Position numbers and translations under genes: made by a program. A DNA stretch of 64,000 bases from Hyphomicrobiales bacterium (GTDB lineage: Bacteria; Pseudomonadota; Alphaproteobacteria; Rhizobiales; Beijerinckiaceae), in contig JAIXZO010000006.1 in NCBI GenBank assembly GCA_027489535.1, positions 248,001 to 312,000 on the forward strand, read 5' to 3'. The notes below the pieces were generated by a model. The model saw only the letters and a program-made list of their open reading frames with translations, was not told where the DNA came from and did no database searches. Position 1 is the first letter of the stretch, and every line of letters starts with the position of its first letter. Shown here piece by piece: positions 49,922-60,461 of this stretch.

Positions 49922-51826
49922 ATGGCCGATCTGCCTTTCGTCACGGACATGCCTCTCGCCACGCGCGAGACGTGGCTGAAACTGGTGGACGGCGTCCTCA
50001 AAGGCGGGGATTTCGACAAGAAGCTCGTTTCCGTCACCGCCGACGGCCTGAAGATCGCGCCGCTCTACGACAAGGCCGTCGGCCGGGGTCCGTTGGCGGC
50101 GCGTGCGCCGGGCGCGCCTTGGGCCGTCGTGCAGCGCGTCGATCATCCCGACGCGGCCGAGTCGAACGCCCTCGCTTTGACCGACTTGGAAAACGGCGCG
50201 ACGGGCCTCGCCCTCGTCTTCGCGGGCTCGCCCGCCGCATACGGTTTCGGATTGGAGCCGACGCAGGATGCGGTCGAAGCGGCGCTGGCCGACATTTATC
50301 TCGATGCGGGCGTCGAAATCGCGGTCGATGCGGGATCGAAGACCCGCGACGTCGCCCGCATCCTGACCGATCTCGTGAAGGCGCGGCGGCTCGATCCGGG
50401 CATGACGCGCATCCGCTTCGGCTTCGATCCGCTCGGCGGCCTCGCCGCCACGGGCACGCTGCGTGAGGGCTGGGGACAGGTCTCCCCCAATTTCGCCAAG
50501 GCCGTGCGTGAACGGCTCGATCTCGGCTTCACCGCCCCCGTCGTCGCCGCCGATGCCCGCATCGTGCATGCGGCGGGCGGGTCCGAAGCGCAGGAGCTCG
50601 CCTATGCGCTCTCCTGCGCCGTCGCCTATCTCCGGGCCTTGGAGGCATCCGGCCTCGCGCTCGGAAAGGCGCGCGACGCGATCGAGTTCCGCCTCGCCGC
50701 CGATGCCGATCAGTTCATGACCATCGCCAAGTTCCGCGCCCTGCGGAAGCTGTGGGCGCGCGTCGAGGAAGCCTGCGGCTTGGAGCCCAAACCCGCCTTC
50801 ATCGCCGCCGAAACCGCTTGGCGCATGATGACGCGCCGCGACCCTTGGGTGAACATGCTGCGCGAGACGGTCGCCGTGTTCGCAGCGGGCATCGCGGGCG
50901 CGAACGCCGTCACCGTGCTGCCCTTCACGCAGGCGCTCGGCCTGCCCGACGCCTTCGCGCGGCGCATCGCGCGCAACACGCAATTGGTGCTGCTGGAGGA
51001 ATCCAACCTCGCCAAGGTGTCCGACCCCGCCGCCGGTTCCGGCGGCATGGAAACCCTGACGGACGATCTCTCGGCCGCCGCCTGGGCGCTGTTCCAAGCG
51101 ATCGAGCGCGAGGGAGGGCTCGCATCGGCGCTCGGCTCGGGCATGCTGCAGGGCAAGATCGCCGAAATTCGCGCCGCCCGCGAAAAGGCCGTCGCGCGGC
51201 GCAAGGAGCCGCTCACCGGCACCAGCGAATTCCCGGACGTCAAGGATTCCCCCGTCTCGGTGCTCCGCCCGGTGCCGATCCGCGCGGAAGCCGCTCCGGA
51301 GGGCGCGCTCGCCGCACCCCTGCCGCTCTCGCGGGTTTCCGAACCCTTCGAGGCGCTGCGCGACGCGGCGGATGCGGCGGCGCTGCGCACGGGCACGCGT
51401 CCTGCCGTGTTCCTCGCGGCGCTCGGCCCCGTCGCGGCCTTCACGGCGCGCGCGATGTTCGCCAAGAACCTGTTCGAGGCGGGCGGCATCGCCGCGATCT
51501 CGAACGACGGTTTCGCCGAGGACGGCGGTACGGACATCCCCGCCATGATCGCCGCCTTCAAGGCGTCCGGCGCGCGCCTCGCCTGCATCTGCTCGTCCGA
51601 CGAGCTCTATGCGCAAGAAGCCGAGCGGGCCGCGACCGCATTGCTCGCCGGCGGCGCGAAAAGCGTCTTCCTCGCCGGGAGGCCGGGCGATCTCGAACCC
51701 GCGTTGAAGCAGGCGGGCGTGCATGCCTTCATCCATGCTGGCTGCGACGTCGTCGCGACGCTGCGCGACGCCCATGATATTCTCGGGCTTGAAATCCCCG
51801 GCATCCAAGCGGAGGCCCGCCGATGA
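49922..51826 (+). CDS. mutA: Methylmalonyl-CoA mutase small (beta) subunit
   Basis: Non-catalytic partner of the B12-dependent mutase, 634 residues. It has the TIM-barrel half of the family ([46 protein letters not shown], then [36 protein letters not shown]) and a degenerate B12-binding domain at the C-terminus: the position of the DxHxxG motif reads [10 protein letters not shown], lacking the cobalt-ligating His, as expected for the small subunit. The ATG at 49922 follows GAGGA; the frame extending to 49781 comes from a repeat. It is coupled to mutB by a 4-bp overlap. Confidence 0.95.
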   Translation: MADLPFVTDMPLATRETWLKLVDGVLKGGDFDKKLVSVTADGLKIAPLYDKAVGRGPLAARAPGAPWAVVQRVDHPDAAESNALALTDLENGATGLALVFAGSPAAYGFGLEPTQDAVEAALADIYLDAGVEIAVDAGSKTRDVARILTDLVKARRLDPGMTRIRFGFDPLGGLAATGTLREGWGQVSPNFAKAVRERLDLGFTAPVVAADARIVHAAGGSEAQELAYALSCAVAYLRALEASGLALGKARDAIEFRLAADADQFMTIAKFRALRKLWARVEEACGLEPKPAFIAAETAWRMMTRRDPWVNMLRETVAVFAAGIAGANAVTVLPFTQALGLPDAFARRIARNTQLVLLEESNLAKVSDPAAGSGGMETLTDDLSAAAWALFQAIEREGGLASALGSGMLQGKIAEIRAAREKAVARRKEPLTGTSEFPDVKDSPVSVLRPVPIRAEAAPEGALAAPLPLSRVSEPFEALRDAADAAALRTGTRPAVFLAALGPVAAFTARAMFAKNLFEAGGIAAISNDGFAEDGGTDIPAMIAAFKASGARLACICSSDELYAQEAERAATALLAGGAKSVFLAGRPGDLEPALKQAGVHAFIHAGCDVVATLRDAHDILGLEIPGIQAEARR

Positions 51827-53982
51827 CCCGCATTCCGGACTTTTCGACGATCGCGCTCGAGCAAAGCTGTCCCGCCGCACCCAAGGCGGCCGGCGAGCCG
51901 TGGATCACGCCGGAGGAGATTCCGGTCAAGGCCGTCTACACGGAGGCGGACCGCGCCGGGCTGCCTTACGTGGACAGCCTTCCCGGCACCGCGCCCTATC
52001 TGCGCGGCCCCTACCCCACGATGTACGTCAACCAGCCTTGGACCGTCCGCCAATATGCGGGCTTCTCCACGGCGGAAGACTCGAACGCCTTCTACCGCCG
52101 CAACCTCGCGGCGGGTCAGAAAGGCCTGTCGGTCGCCTTCGATCTCGCGACCCATCGCGGCTATGATTCCGACCATCCCCGCGTCGGCGGCGACGTCGGC
52201 ATGGCGGGCGTGGCCATCGATTCCATCTACGACATGCGCACGCTGTTCTCGGGCATTCCGCTCGACCAAATGAGCGTGTCGATGACCATGAACGGCGCGG
52301 TGCTGCCCGTGCTCGCGCTCTACATCGTCGCGGCCGAAGAGCAGGGCGTGCCGCCCGAAAAGCTCTCGGGGACCATTCAGAACGACATTCTGAAGGAGTT
52401 CATGGTCCGAAATACCTACATCTATCCGCCCCTGCCCTCGATGCGGATCATCTCGGATATCTTCGCCTTCACCTCGCAGAAGATGCCGAAATTCAACTCG
52501 ATCTCGATTTCCGGCTATCACATGCAGGAAGCGGGAGCGACGCAGGATCTCGAGCTTGCCTACACGCTGGCCGACGGCGTCGAATATATCCGCGCGGGCA
52601 TCGCCGCGGGCCTTTCGGTGGACAAGTTCGCGCCCCGGCTCAGCTTCTTCTGGGCCATCGGCATGAACTTCTTCATGGAGGTGGCGAAGCTCCGCGCGGC
52701 GCGCCTGCTGTGGACGAAGCTCGTGAAAGAGTTCAATCCGCAAAGCGAGAAGTCCCTGCCGCTGCGCACCCATTCCCAGACGTCGGGATGGTCGCTGACG
52801 GCGCAGGACGTGTTCAACAACGTCGTCCGCACGCAGATCGAGGCCATGGCGGCGACGCAGGGGCACACCCAGTCGCTCCACACCAACGCGCTCGACGAGG
52901 CGCTGGCGCTGCCCACCGACTTCTCGGCCCGCATCGCGCGCAACACGCAGCTGTTCCTGCAGCAGGAAAGCGGCACCACGCGCATCATCGACCCGTGGGG
53001 CGGCTCCTTCTACGTCGAGCGTCTGACGGCGGAACTGGCCGCCAAGGCCTGGGCGCATATCGAAGAGGTCGAGACGCTCGGCGGCATGGCCAAGGCCATC
53101 GAAGCGGGCATTCCGAAGCTGCGCATCGAAGAGGCGGCGGCGAAGACGCAGGCGCGCATCGATTCCGGCCATCAGTCGGTCATCGGCGTCAACAAATACC
53201 GCCCCACCGACGAGCGGCCCATCGACGTGCTCAAGGTCGACAATTCTTCCGTACGCACGCAGCAGATCGAAAAGCTCCGCCGCTTGCGCGAGGAACGCAC
53301 CGAGTCCGACGTTCTCGCGGCCCTCGACGCGCTGACCGAAGGCGCGAAGGGCGACGCCAACCTGCTCGATCTCGCGGTGAAGGCGGCGCGCGCCAAGGCC
53401 ACCGTCGGCGAAATCTCGATGGCGCTGGAAAAGGTGTTCGGCCGCCACCGCGCGGAAATCCGTTCCATCTCGGGCGTTTACAAGCGGGAGGTCGGAGCCA
53501 TGTCCGACGCCGTGCGGCGCGTTCAGGCGCAGGTGGAGGCCTTCGAGGAGAGCGACGGGCGGCGCCCGCGCATCCTCGTGGCCAAGATGGGACAGGACGG
53601 GCATGACCGCGGGCAGAAGGTGATCGCCTCGGCCTTCGCCGATCTCGGCTTCGACGTGGATATCGGGCCGCTCTTCGCCACCCCGGCCGAAGCGGCGCGG
53701 CAGGCGGTGGACAACGACGTGCACATCGTCGGCGTGTCCTCGCTGGCGGCGGGCCATCTCACCCTCGTGCCGGAATTGAAGGCCGCGTTGGCGGATGCGG
53801 GCCGCCCCGACATCATGGTCGTGGTCGGCGGGGTCATCCCCCCGCAGGATTTCGACGCGCTGACGAAGGCCGGGGCAAGCGCCATCTTCCCGCCCGGCAC
53901 CGTGATCGCCGAAGCGGCGGTGAAGCTGCTCGAAGAATTGAACGGGCGCTTGGGCTACGCGCAGAAAACGGCGGCGGAATGA
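51823..53982 (+). CDS. mutB: Methylmalonyl-CoA mutase large (alpha) subunit
   Basis: Catalytic subunit of 719 residues that interconverts methylmalonyl-CoA and succinyl-CoA with adenosylcobalamin, feeding propionate carbon into the TCA cycle. The barrel has [26 protein letters not shown] and [19 protein letters not shown], with the substrate-channel residues of the family. The C-terminal B12 domain has Asp592-x-His594-x-x-Gly597 ([12 protein letters not shown]), supplying the cobalt ligand. The start overlaps mutA (ATGA). The mutase-associated GTPase gene meaB is 7 kb downstream. Confidence 0.98.
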   Translation: MTRIPDFSTIALEQSCPAAPKAAGEPWITPEEIPVKAVYTEADRAGLPYVDSLPGTAPYLRGPYPTMYVNQPWTVRQYAGFSTAEDSNAFYRRNLAAGQKGLSVAFDLATHRGYDSDHPRVGGDVGMAGVAIDSIYDMRTLFSGIPLDQMSVSMTMNGAVLPVLALYIVAAEEQGVPPEKLSGTIQNDILKEFMVRNTYIYPPLPSMRIISDIFAFTSQKMPKFNSISISGYHMQEAGATQDLELAYTLADGVEYIRAGIAAGLSVDKFAPRLSFFWAIGMNFFMEVAKLRAARLLWTKLVKEFNPQSEKSLPLRTHSQTSGWSLTAQDVFNNVVRTQIEAMAATQGHTQSLHTNALDEALALPTDFSARIARNTQLFLQQESGTTRIIDPWGGSFYVERLTAELAAKAWAHIEEVETLGGMAKAIEAGIPKLRIEEAAAKTQARIDSGHQSVIGVNKYRPTDERPIDVLKVDNSSVRTQQIEKLRRLREERTESDVLAALDALTEGAKGDANLLDLAVKAARAKATVGEISMALEKVFGRHRAEIRSISGVYKREVGAMSDAVRRVQAQVEAFEESDGRRPRILVAKMGQDGHDRGQKVIASAFADLGFDVDIGPLFATPAEAARQAVDNDVHIVGVSSLAAGHLTLVPELKAALADAGRPDIMVVVGGVIPPQDFDALTKAGASAIFPPGTVIAEAAVKLLEELNGRLGYAQKTAAE

Positions 53983-54067
53983 GCGGGGGCGAAACCGTCC
54001 TCGTAGTTCCCGTCCGCGTCGTTTTCTTCCGCCCCATTCCCGCCCCTCTCTCGTGTTGAATGCCGTC

Positions 54068-54847
54068 ATGCTCAGGTCGAGACCCGTGCTGACGATATTC
54101 TTCGCGATCTTCATCCTCCCCCTCGCCGTCCACGCCGCTTGGTGGCTGCCGCAGGATCGACCGGGAAACTGGTCGACTGCGGACTGGTCGAGCGCGGGGC
54201 TGTTGCGGCCCGCCCGCGAGAACCCGGACGCGATGGTGCGCGTCTACGCCGCCCGCGTCGGGCGCTGGCGCGGCGTGTTCGCCCATCACACATGGGTGGT
54301 GGTGAAGGAGCGCGATGCCTCCCGCTACACCCGCTACGACGTGGTGGGATGGGGCCGCCCGGTGCGCATGGACAATTGGGCCGCGGACGGGCGCTGGTAC
54401 GGGCAGGACCCGGAAGTCGTCGGCGCGCTCGACGGCGCGGCGGCCGAGGCCCTCATTCCCCGCATCCGCGAGGCCGTCGCCGCTTATCCCTATTCTGAGG
54501 CCGGCGGCTATTCCGCTTGGCCGGGGCCGAATTCCAACACCTTCGTAAATCACGTCCTCGCCGCGATCCCGGAGGCGGGCATCGCCCTGCCGCCGACCGC
54601 GCTGGGCAAGGATTACCGTACCGACGGCAGCTTTGCGGGCTTCGCGCCCTCGCGCAGCGGCGTGCAGGTGGCGGTGAAGGGCCTGTTCGGCGTCACTTTG
54701 GCGTGGGTCGAAGGCGTCGAGGTTAACGTGCTCGGGCTCGTGGCCGGCCTCGACCTGCGACGGCCGGCGCTCAAACTCCCCGGCTTCGGCCGCATCGGCA
54801 TGGACCAGGCCGTCGGATCGGCGGCGGCGAACGTCTCGAAACCCTGA
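54068..54847 (+). CDS. DUF3750 membrane-anchored protein
   Basis: Protein of 259 residues with an N-terminal signal anchor (about 4-24) and a periplasmic domain carrying the DUF3750 blocks RVYAARVGRWRGVFAHHTWVVVKE, VVGWGRPVRMDNWAADGRWYG, YSAWPGPNSNTFVNHVLAAIPE and LPPTALGKDYR. The conserved His, Asn and Asn/Ser in NSNTFVNH suggest an enzyme of the NlpC-like or transacylase sort, but no activity is established. The ATG at 54068 is chosen at the signal; an ATG five codons earlier exists. Confidence 0.88.
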   Translation: MLRSRPVLTIFFAIFILPLAVHAAWWLPQDRPGNWSTADWSSAGLLRPARENPDAMVRVYAARVGRWRGVFAHHTWVVVKERDASRYTRYDVVGWGRPVRMDNWAADGRWYGQDPEVVGALDGAAAEALIPRIREAVAAYPYSEAGGYSAWPGPNSNTFVNHVLAAIPEAGIALPPTALGKDYRTDGSFAGFAPSRSGVQVAVKGLFGVTLAWVEGVEVNVLGLVAGLDLRRPALKLPGFGRIGMDQAVGSAAANVSKP

Positions 54848-54860
54848 GGCGTGCCCTCGA

Positions 54861-56042
54861 TCAGCGCGGGGCTGCGGCGTCCGTCGGCGGTGGCAGGGGC
54901 GCGGTCGTCACCACGGTCGGCGCGGGCACCTGCGCGGCCTTCACGGCCTCGTCGTCGACGAAGGCCTGCGCCTGACGGTCCTCGAATTTCGGCTCGGCGA
55001 GCTGCGAGCCGATGGTCTTCACCACCATCGGCGCTTCGGCATAGCTGCCGTGGCGCAGGAAATCCTGCACGTCGAGATTGGTCAGGTCGTAGACGCGCAC
55101 GCCGAGCTTGGAGATTTCGTCGCGATGCTTGGCGTCGCCGAGGTCGAGCGCGCCGAGCCGCTGGCGCGAGCCCGCAATGGCGCTCGACACGGAAAGCGCG
55201 CGGTCGTCGCTGGCCGCGAACACCGAGACGCGGGTCACGCGGCCGAGGCGGGCCATCTGCCCGCGAAACACGTCGAGATCGATGTCGGGCGAGGCCAGCA
55301 TGACCTCGCCGAGCCGCCCGCCGAGATCGGCGCGGCCCGCGATGGCGTTCTGCCGCAGCGCTTCCATCGCCAGCCACGTGCCCATCGAATGCGCGAGCAC
55401 ATGCACGCGGCCGACGCCCTGCACTTCGGAGACTTCGCGGATCAGCGTTTCGAGCGCGTCGCGCGAGGCGGTGGCGCTCTCCTTGTCGGAGCCGTAGGCG
55501 AGCAATTGCGAGCGCGACGGCCAGGTGAACAGCAGCGGGACCCCGGTAAAGCCGGAATCGTTGACGACCTGCGCGAGGCGGAAGCGCGCGTCCTCATAGC
55601 CGGTGTTGAAGCCGTGGACGAAGACGAGCACGTCGCGCGAGACGCCGACGCGGCCGGAAAGCTGCGTGGCGATCTCGCCGTAGAAATTGCCCTCGTCGAG
55701 CGTGCGCTGCCCGAGCGCCACGAAGTGACGGTTGCGGCTTTCCGGCGTCACGCTCGGCCGCTCGATCACGCCGGGCTTGTGGCCGGGCGGGATGCTGACC
55801 GCGGTCGCGAGATAGCTCGGGCGCGATGAAATCTGTCCGGTGACGTTGCCCTGCGCGTCGAGCTTGCGCGTCGACGCGACATAGATGGACACCTGCTTGC
55901 GCGAGGCGGTGTCCTCGCGCCCGAAGCTGCGGCCGCTCGATCCGAGCGAATCCATCGCGGGCATGCAGGCGGCGAGCGTCGCCGCCGCGAGTGCGGCGAG
56001 CGCGGCGGAACGGAAGGAGCGGGCGGGAACGGGCATCATCAT
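54861..56042 (-). CDS. DUF900 alpha/beta hydrolase, lipoprotein (copy 1)
   Basis: Exported lipoprotein of 393 residues with a lipobox at LAAATLAAC (Cys26). The alpha/beta-hydrolase core has FVHGFNTGYEDARFR (oxyanion region), LFTWPSRSQLLAYGSDKESA, the nucleophile elbow LAHSMGTWLAMEAL and a later SPDIDLDVFRGQM with the likely catalytic Asp. DUF900 members are esterase-like with unknown substrates. The C-terminal Pro/Thr tail is low complexity. It lies about 110 bp downstream of a clear paralogue with the same orientation, implying tandem duplication. Confidence 0.9.
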   Translation of the reverse strand: MMMPVPARSFRSAALAALAAATLAACMPAMDSLGSSGRSFGREDTASRKQVSIYVASTRKLDAQGNVTGQISSRPSYLATAVSIPPGHKPGVIERPSVTPESRNRHFVALGQRTLDEGNFYGEIATQLSGRVGVSRDVLVFVHGFNTGYEDARFRLAQVVNDSGFTGVPLLFTWPSRSQLLAYGSDKESATASRDALETLIREVSEVQGVGRVHVLAHSMGTWLAMEALRQNAIAGRADLGGRLGEVMLASPDIDLDVFRGQMARLGRVTRVSVFAASDDRALSVSSAIAGSRQRLGALDLGDAKHRDEISKLGVRVYDLTNLDVQDFLRHGSYAEAPMVVKTIGSQLAEPKFEDRQAQAFVDDEAVKAAQVPAPTVVTTAPLPPPTDAAAPR

Positions 56043-56153
56043 CTGCGGATCCGTATCGCGATCGGGGCGAAATGTCCCGATCGTCGTAGCCGTGTCGAAG
56101 CGGGGACGCCGCGCTGATGCGCCCCGATCATGTCCGAAACGGGGCGGCAGCGT

Positions 56154-57371
56154 TCAGGGTGCGGCGGACGTGGCGGCTTTGCCGCCCGAAAGGCCGTCCG
56201 CCACGCCGCCGAGAACGCCTCCGACGATGCCGACGGGCAGTTTGACGGCCATGCCGGCGGCCGTGCCCACCGTGTCCGTGACGTTTTCTCCGACCGTCGC
56301 CAGCCGCTCGCCCAAGCTCAGGCGGGGTTCGACGATGCCGTGATCGGCGAGCGGCGTGCCGATCTGCCGGACGACTTCGGGCGAGGCGGCGAATTTGCCG
56401 TGCGCCAGCCCGTCGCCCTTCAAGTCCGTAAGATCGATCACGCGGATGCCGACGCTTTTCAGCCGCTCCGCATAGACCGGATCGGTCAGGTCGAAGGCGC
56501 CGACGCGGGCGTTGTCTCCGCCCCAGAAGCGGCGGGACAACGCGAGCGCCTTGTCGTCCTTGGAGATGAACACCGTGACCTTGCGGTGGCGGTCGCCGAT
56601 CACCTGCATCTGCCGGCGGAAGACGTCGACGTCGACGTCGGGCGCGGCCAGCATGATGTCGCCGAGCTTGCCCCCGAATGTGCCACGGCCCCGGATATGG
56701 GCCTGCCGCAGGGCTTCCAAGGTCAGCATGTTGCCCATGCTGTGGGCGAGGATGTTGATCCGATGCGCGCCGGACAGCCGGGCGAGGCCGTCGAGCGCCG
56801 CTTCCAGATCGTCGCGGGAATAGATGACGCTTTCGCGGTCGTAGGGATAGGCGAGAAGCTGCGCCCGCGAAGGCCAGGTGAACAGGACCGGCACGCCCTT
56901 GAAGCCGGAATCGACGACGACCTGCGCCATCCTGAAGACGGCGTCGTCGAAACTGGTGTTGTAGCCGTGGACGAAGACGAGCACGTCGCGTTCGGCCGGC
57001 GGGCGCTTCTCGATTTCGCGGCGGACGGATGCCAGAACCTCGCCGCCCGTCCCGTAACGCCTTGCCACGACTGCGAAATGCCGCGTCGGATCGGGCGGCG
57101 CGGCGTCGGGCCACTCGACCTGCCCGGGCTTGTGATCGGGCGGGACGGAGACGACGAGGCGGGCGTAATCGAGGCGCGGCGCACGCTCGCCGGTGAACAT
57201 TTCCCCCGGATCGGCCTTCAATCGGGCGCGCGTCGTGGCGACGTGGACGGTCACGGACTTCGCGCCGGGCGGCAGCACTTCGGTGTCGAGATACAGCCCG
57301 CGCGGCGGGCCGCCGCAGGCCGCGAGACCGAGCAGGGCCGCGAGCCACCCCCATCGCGCGAACCACCTCAT
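56154..57371 (-). CDS. DUF900 alpha/beta hydrolase, lipoprotein (copy 2)
   Basis: Protein of 405 residues, paralogue of the neighbour. It has a lipobox in AALLGLAAC (about Cys19), FVHGYNTSFDDAVFRMAQVV, LFTWPSRAQLLAYPYDRESV, nucleophile elbow LAHSMGNMLTLEAL and APDVDVDVFRRQM. The C-terminal extension is different and Gly/Val-rich (VGIVGGVLGGVADGLSGG), possibly membrane-associating. The ATG at 57371 is preferred because it begins the signal peptide; the upstream one lies in an AT-rich promoter region. Confidence 0.9.
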   Translation of the reverse strand: MRWFARWGWLAALLGLAACGGPPRGLYLDTEVLPPGAKSVTVHVATTRARLKADPGEMFTGERAPRLDYARLVVSVPPDHKPGQVEWPDAAPPDPTRHFAVVARRYGTGGEVLASVRREIEKRPPAERDVLVFVHGYNTSFDDAVFRMAQVVVDSGFKGVPVLFTWPSRAQLLAYPYDRESVIYSRDDLEAALDGLARLSGAHRINILAHSMGNMLTLEALRQAHIRGRGTFGGKLGDIMLAAPDVDVDVFRRQMQVIGDRHRKVTVFISKDDKALALSRRFWGGDNARVGAFDLTDPVYAERLKSVGIRVIDLTDLKGDGLAHGKFAASPEVVRQIGTPLADHGIVEPRLSLGERLATVGENVTDTVGTAAGMAVKLPVGIVGGVLGGVADGLSGGKAATSAAP

Positions 57372-57569
57372 GACGCCTCCCGTTCCGTTTCCTGCGGCGT
57401 AGCTTCGGCTCGCGAGCACGTCAATCCGGTTGATCGTCAATATAAATACAACCATAGATCGTATTGATACTTTACCATTAACGGCGATTACGCCTTTTGA
57501 ACCGGCAATCTATCGTGATATTCACGGTCGCGAATTATTATTGTTCGGCCGGTTTGATTTCATCAACAT
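57372..57569. promoter_or_regulatory. AT-rich divergent intergenic region upstream of gtrA-like gene
   Basis: From about 57420 to 57569 the DNA is markedly richer in A+T than the rest of the window (tracts such as TCAATATAAATACAACC and ATACTTTACCATTAACGG). It separates the DUF900 gene from the GtrA-like gene and probably holds both promoters; MucR-type silencers favour this kind of sequence. No gene is seen in it. Confidence 0.5.
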
Positions 57570-57998
57570 ATGAAAAACCTTTTTTACAAAATTCTCCGCT
57601 TCCTCATGGTGGGCGGCATCGGGTTCGCCGTGGACGCGATCACCTATCATCTCGTGCGCGATGCGGGGACCGATCCGGCGGTCGCGCGTCTCGCGTCGCT
57701 CGGCTGGGCGACGGCGGTGACCTGGCTGCTGAACCGGCGCTTCACCTTCGAGCCGGGCGGACGGCACGCGGCGGAAGAGGGGATGCGGTACGTTCTGGTC
57801 GCAATCGTCGCACAGGGCGTCAACTACCTCGTTTTTCTGACGGTCATCGATCATTTACCCGACATGCCGCATGTTGCGGCCATCGCATTCAGCGCGGGTC
57901 TCGCCGCGGTTTTTTCGTTTACGGGTCACTTCGTTTTCAGCTTCGCGCCCCGCGCGCCCGAATTGCCAAAGAAAGATTCGTCCAATGCCGCAATTTGA
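57570..57998 (+). CDS. GtrA-like four-helix membrane protein
   Basis: Protein of 142 residues with four hydrophobic helices (around 10-28, 42-60, 75-95, 106-126) and the family landmarks FLMVGGIGFAVDAITYHL, ATAVTWLLNRRFTF and FTGHFVFSF. GtrA proteins help translocate lipid-linked sugars for O-antigen or wall glycan modification. Its first 30 bases are AT-rich like the upstream gap. It overlaps the FAD oxidoreductase gene by 14 bp, so the two are probably co-translated. Confidence 0.9.
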   Translation: MKNLFYKILRFLMVGGIGFAVDAITYHLVRDAGTDPAVARLASLGWATAVTWLLNRRFTFEPGGRHAAEEGMRYVLVAIVAQGVNYLVFLTVIDHLPDMPHVAAIAFSAGLAAVFSFTGHFVFSFAPRAPELPKKDSSNAAI

Positions 57999-59481
57999 AA
58001 CGGTCATCATCGGGGCCGGTCCGGCGGGCCTCACCGCCGCCTATCTGCTCGCCAAGGCGGGGCGCTCGGTTCTGGTGCTCGAGAAAGACCCGGTTCATGT
58101 CGGCGGCATCAGCCGCACCGTGAACCACGACGGATTTCTGTTCGACATCGGCGGCCACCGCTTCTTTTCCAAGTCGAAGGAAGTCGTCGATCTGTGGAAC
58201 GAGATCCTGCCGGACGACTTCATCGACCGGCCCCGCCTGTCGCGGATCTTTTACGGCGGCAAATATTACTCCTATCCGCTGAAGGCCTTCGAAGCGCTGA
58301 CGAATCTCGGAATCGCCACGTCCACGGCCTGCGTCGCGTCCTATGCCTGGGCGCGCCTGCGGCCGATCGAGAACCCGCGCACCTTCCATGAATGGGTGCG
58401 CAACCAGTTCGGCGAAAAGCTGTTCTCGATCTTCTTCAAGACCTACACCGAGAAGGTGTGGGGCATGTCCTGCGACGAGATTTCCGCGGATTGGGCGGCC
58501 CAGCGCATCAAGGGCCTCGACCTCGCGACGGCCGTCTGGTCGGCGCTGACGCGCGGCTTGAAGCGCAAGCCCACCGGCAAGGACGGCAAGGTCATCAAGA
58601 CCCTGATCGACAGCTTCCGCTATCCCCGCCGCGGCCCCGGAATGCTGTGGGAAGAGGCGGCGCGCAAGACCGAGCGCTTCGGCGGACGCGTGCTGATGGG
58701 CCGCAACGTCGAGGCTCTGGCGTGGGACGAGGCGAAGGGCGTCTGGACCGTCACGGCGAGGACCGAAGACGGCGGCGTGGAAACCCATGTCGGCAAGAAC
58801 GTCGTCTCCTCGGCCCCGATCCGCGAACTCGCGGCGGCGTTGCAGCCGAACCTGATGAGCCGCCCGGCGGCGGAGCGGCTCCGGTACCGCGACTTCCTCA
58901 CGGTGGCGCTCGTGTGCCGCGGCGGCGACCTGTTCCCGGACAACTGGATCTACATCCATGATCCTTCGGTGAAGGTGGGCCGCGTGCAGAACTTCAATTC
59001 CTGGTCGCCGGAAATGGTGCCGGACCCGAGCTTCGGCTGTCTCGGCCTCGAATATTTCTGCTTCGAGGGCGACGGGCTGTGGTCGTCTTCGGACGAGGAC
59101 CTCGTGAAGCTCGCGATCAAGGAAGTGGTCCAGATCGGTCTCGTGTCCGCCGACGACGTGCTGAAGGGCGTCGTGGTGCGCCAGCCCAAGGCCTATCCGG
59201 TCTATGACGACGAGTATCGCGACAATGTCGAACAGGTCCGCGCCGAGGTGGAAGGGGCGTTCCCGACGCTGCATCTCGTCGGCCGCAACGGCATGCACAA
59301 ATACAACAATCAGGACCACGCGATGATGACCGCGATGCTCACGGTCGAGAACATCGTCGCCGGCACCCGCCGCTTCGACATCTGGAACGTGAACGAAGAC
59401 GCGGAGTACCACGAGGCCGGCTACGAAGGCGCAAAGGAAGCGCTGGCGAGCGAGCGGCTGGTTCCCAAAAAGGCGGCGTGA
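57985..59481 (+). CDS. NAD(P)/FAD-dependent oxidoreductase, UDP-galactopyranose-mutase-like
   Basis: Flavoenzyme of 498 residues. The FAD dinucleotide motif is VIIGAGPAGLTAAYLLAKAG at the N-terminus, followed by VGGISRTVNHDGFLFDIGGHRFF as in UDP-galactopyranose mutases and protoporphyrinogen-oxidase-like amine oxidases. The closing FAD segment is LHLVGRNGMHKYNNQDHAMMTAML. Grouped with GtrA and a FkbM methyltransferase, it most likely modifies a nucleotide-sugar or lipid-linked sugar. The ATG at 57985 lies inside the gtrA 3' end. Confidence 0.88.
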   Translation: MPQFETVIIGAGPAGLTAAYLLAKAGRSVLVLEKDPVHVGGISRTVNHDGFLFDIGGHRFFSKSKEVVDLWNEILPDDFIDRPRLSRIFYGGKYYSYPLKAFEALTNLGIATSTACVASYAWARLRPIENPRTFHEWVRNQFGEKLFSIFFKTYTEKVWGMSCDEISADWAAQRIKGLDLATAVWSALTRGLKRKPTGKDGKVIKTLIDSFRYPRRGPGMLWEEAARKTERFGGRVLMGRNVEALAWDEAKGVWTVTARTEDGGVETHVGKNVVSSAPIRELAAALQPNLMSRPAAERLRYRDFLTVALVCRGGDLFPDNWIYIHDPSVKVGRVQNFNSWSPEMVPDPSFGCLGLEYFCFEGDGLWSSSDEDLVKLAIKEVVQIGLVSADDVLKGVVVRQPKAYPVYDDEYRDNVEQVRAEVEGAFPTLHLVGRNGMHKYNNQDHAMMTAMLTVENIVAGTRRFDIWNVNEDAEYHEAGYEGAKEALASERLVPKKAA

Positions 59482-59611
59482 GGGGTGCGCGCCCGCGCGC
59501 TTCTTCGCGCGCCGATTCGCGGGCCTCTCTTGCGGCCTGCCGCCGTTTGATCCATTGCATCGTCGAACGACCGCAGACGCGGTCGTTCTCGGCGCGTGAT
59601 CGGATTTCGGC

Positions 59612-60451
59612 ATGAACGGCGACAGCGGCGCGGCCCCCTTCTCGGCCTACGCACCCTCCCCCCTCGAAGCCTCCGCCCTGCGTCTCGCGCGGCGGACCGG
59701 CAACGGGCGCGTCGACGCCCTGATCCGTTCGCTGCTCTACCGGGTGGCGGGCGGCAAGCGCGGCGGGCCGGTGGATCTCGAAGTATTCGACGGCCAGCGC
59801 GTGCGCCTGCATCCGCGCGGCAATCTCTGCGAAAAACGCGTGTTCACGAGCGACGTGCATTGGGACCGCGAGGAGCGCGCCTGGATCGCGGCGCGGGCCG
59901 CGGCCGAGACCGGAGCGTTCCGGTTTCTGGACGTCGGGGCCAATGTGGGCCTCTATACCTTCTTCGCCCGCAGCGCGGCGCGTGCGACGGGGCGCGCCTT
60001 CAAGGCCGCGGTCGTCGAACCGCAGCCCGAAATGCTGCGCCGGTTGCGCTTCAACGTGGCGGCCTCCGATGCCGGCGACGAGATCACGGTGTGCGATTGG
60101 GCGGCGACCGACGTGCCGCAGACGCTGCATTTCGCCTCGGACGGCATCAATCACGGGACCGGCAAGATCATCGAGACCGGCGGCATCACGGTGGAAGGCC
60201 GCCCATTGCTCGACGCGGTGATCGCGGCCGGCCTCGACGGCGTGGACGTGATGAAGATCGACGTCGAAGGCGCGGAATTTCCGGCGATGGACGCCTATTT
60301 CCGCACCGCCCCCGCTTCGCTGCATCCGCGCTCGATCATCATCGAAGCCGGCAAGGGCGACCTCGAACAGCCGCCGATCCGGCTCTGTCTCGACCGGGGC
60401 TATCGGGTGGCCGGACGCGGACGGCTGAACGCCATTCTGACGCTCGACTGA
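59612..60451 (+). CDS. FkbM-family methyltransferase
   Basis: SAM-dependent methyltransferase of 279 residues. Motif I is FRFLDVGANVGLYTFFA, motif II/acidic loop AAVVEPQPEMLRRLRFN, and the FkbM signature VDVMKIDVEGAEFPAMDAYF is present. FkbM enzymes O-methylate sugars and polyketides; here a glycan substrate fits the GtrA/oxidoreductase neighbours. The ATG at 59612 follows a 130-bp gap. Confidence 0.9.
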   Translation: MNGDSGAAPFSAYAPSPLEASALRLARRTGNGRVDALIRSLLYRVAGGKRGGPVDLEVFDGQRVRLHPRGNLCEKRVFTSDVHWDREERAWIAARAAAETGAFRFLDVGANVGLYTFFARSAARATGRAFKAAVVEPQPEMLRRLRFNVAASDAGDEITVCDWAATDVPQTLHFASDGINHGTGKIIETGGITVEGRPLLDAVIAAGLDGVDVMKIDVEGAEFPAMDAYFRTAPASLHPRSIIIEAGKGDLEQPPIRLCLDRGYRVAGRGRLNAILTLD

Positions 60452-60461
60452 ACGCGCGCGT

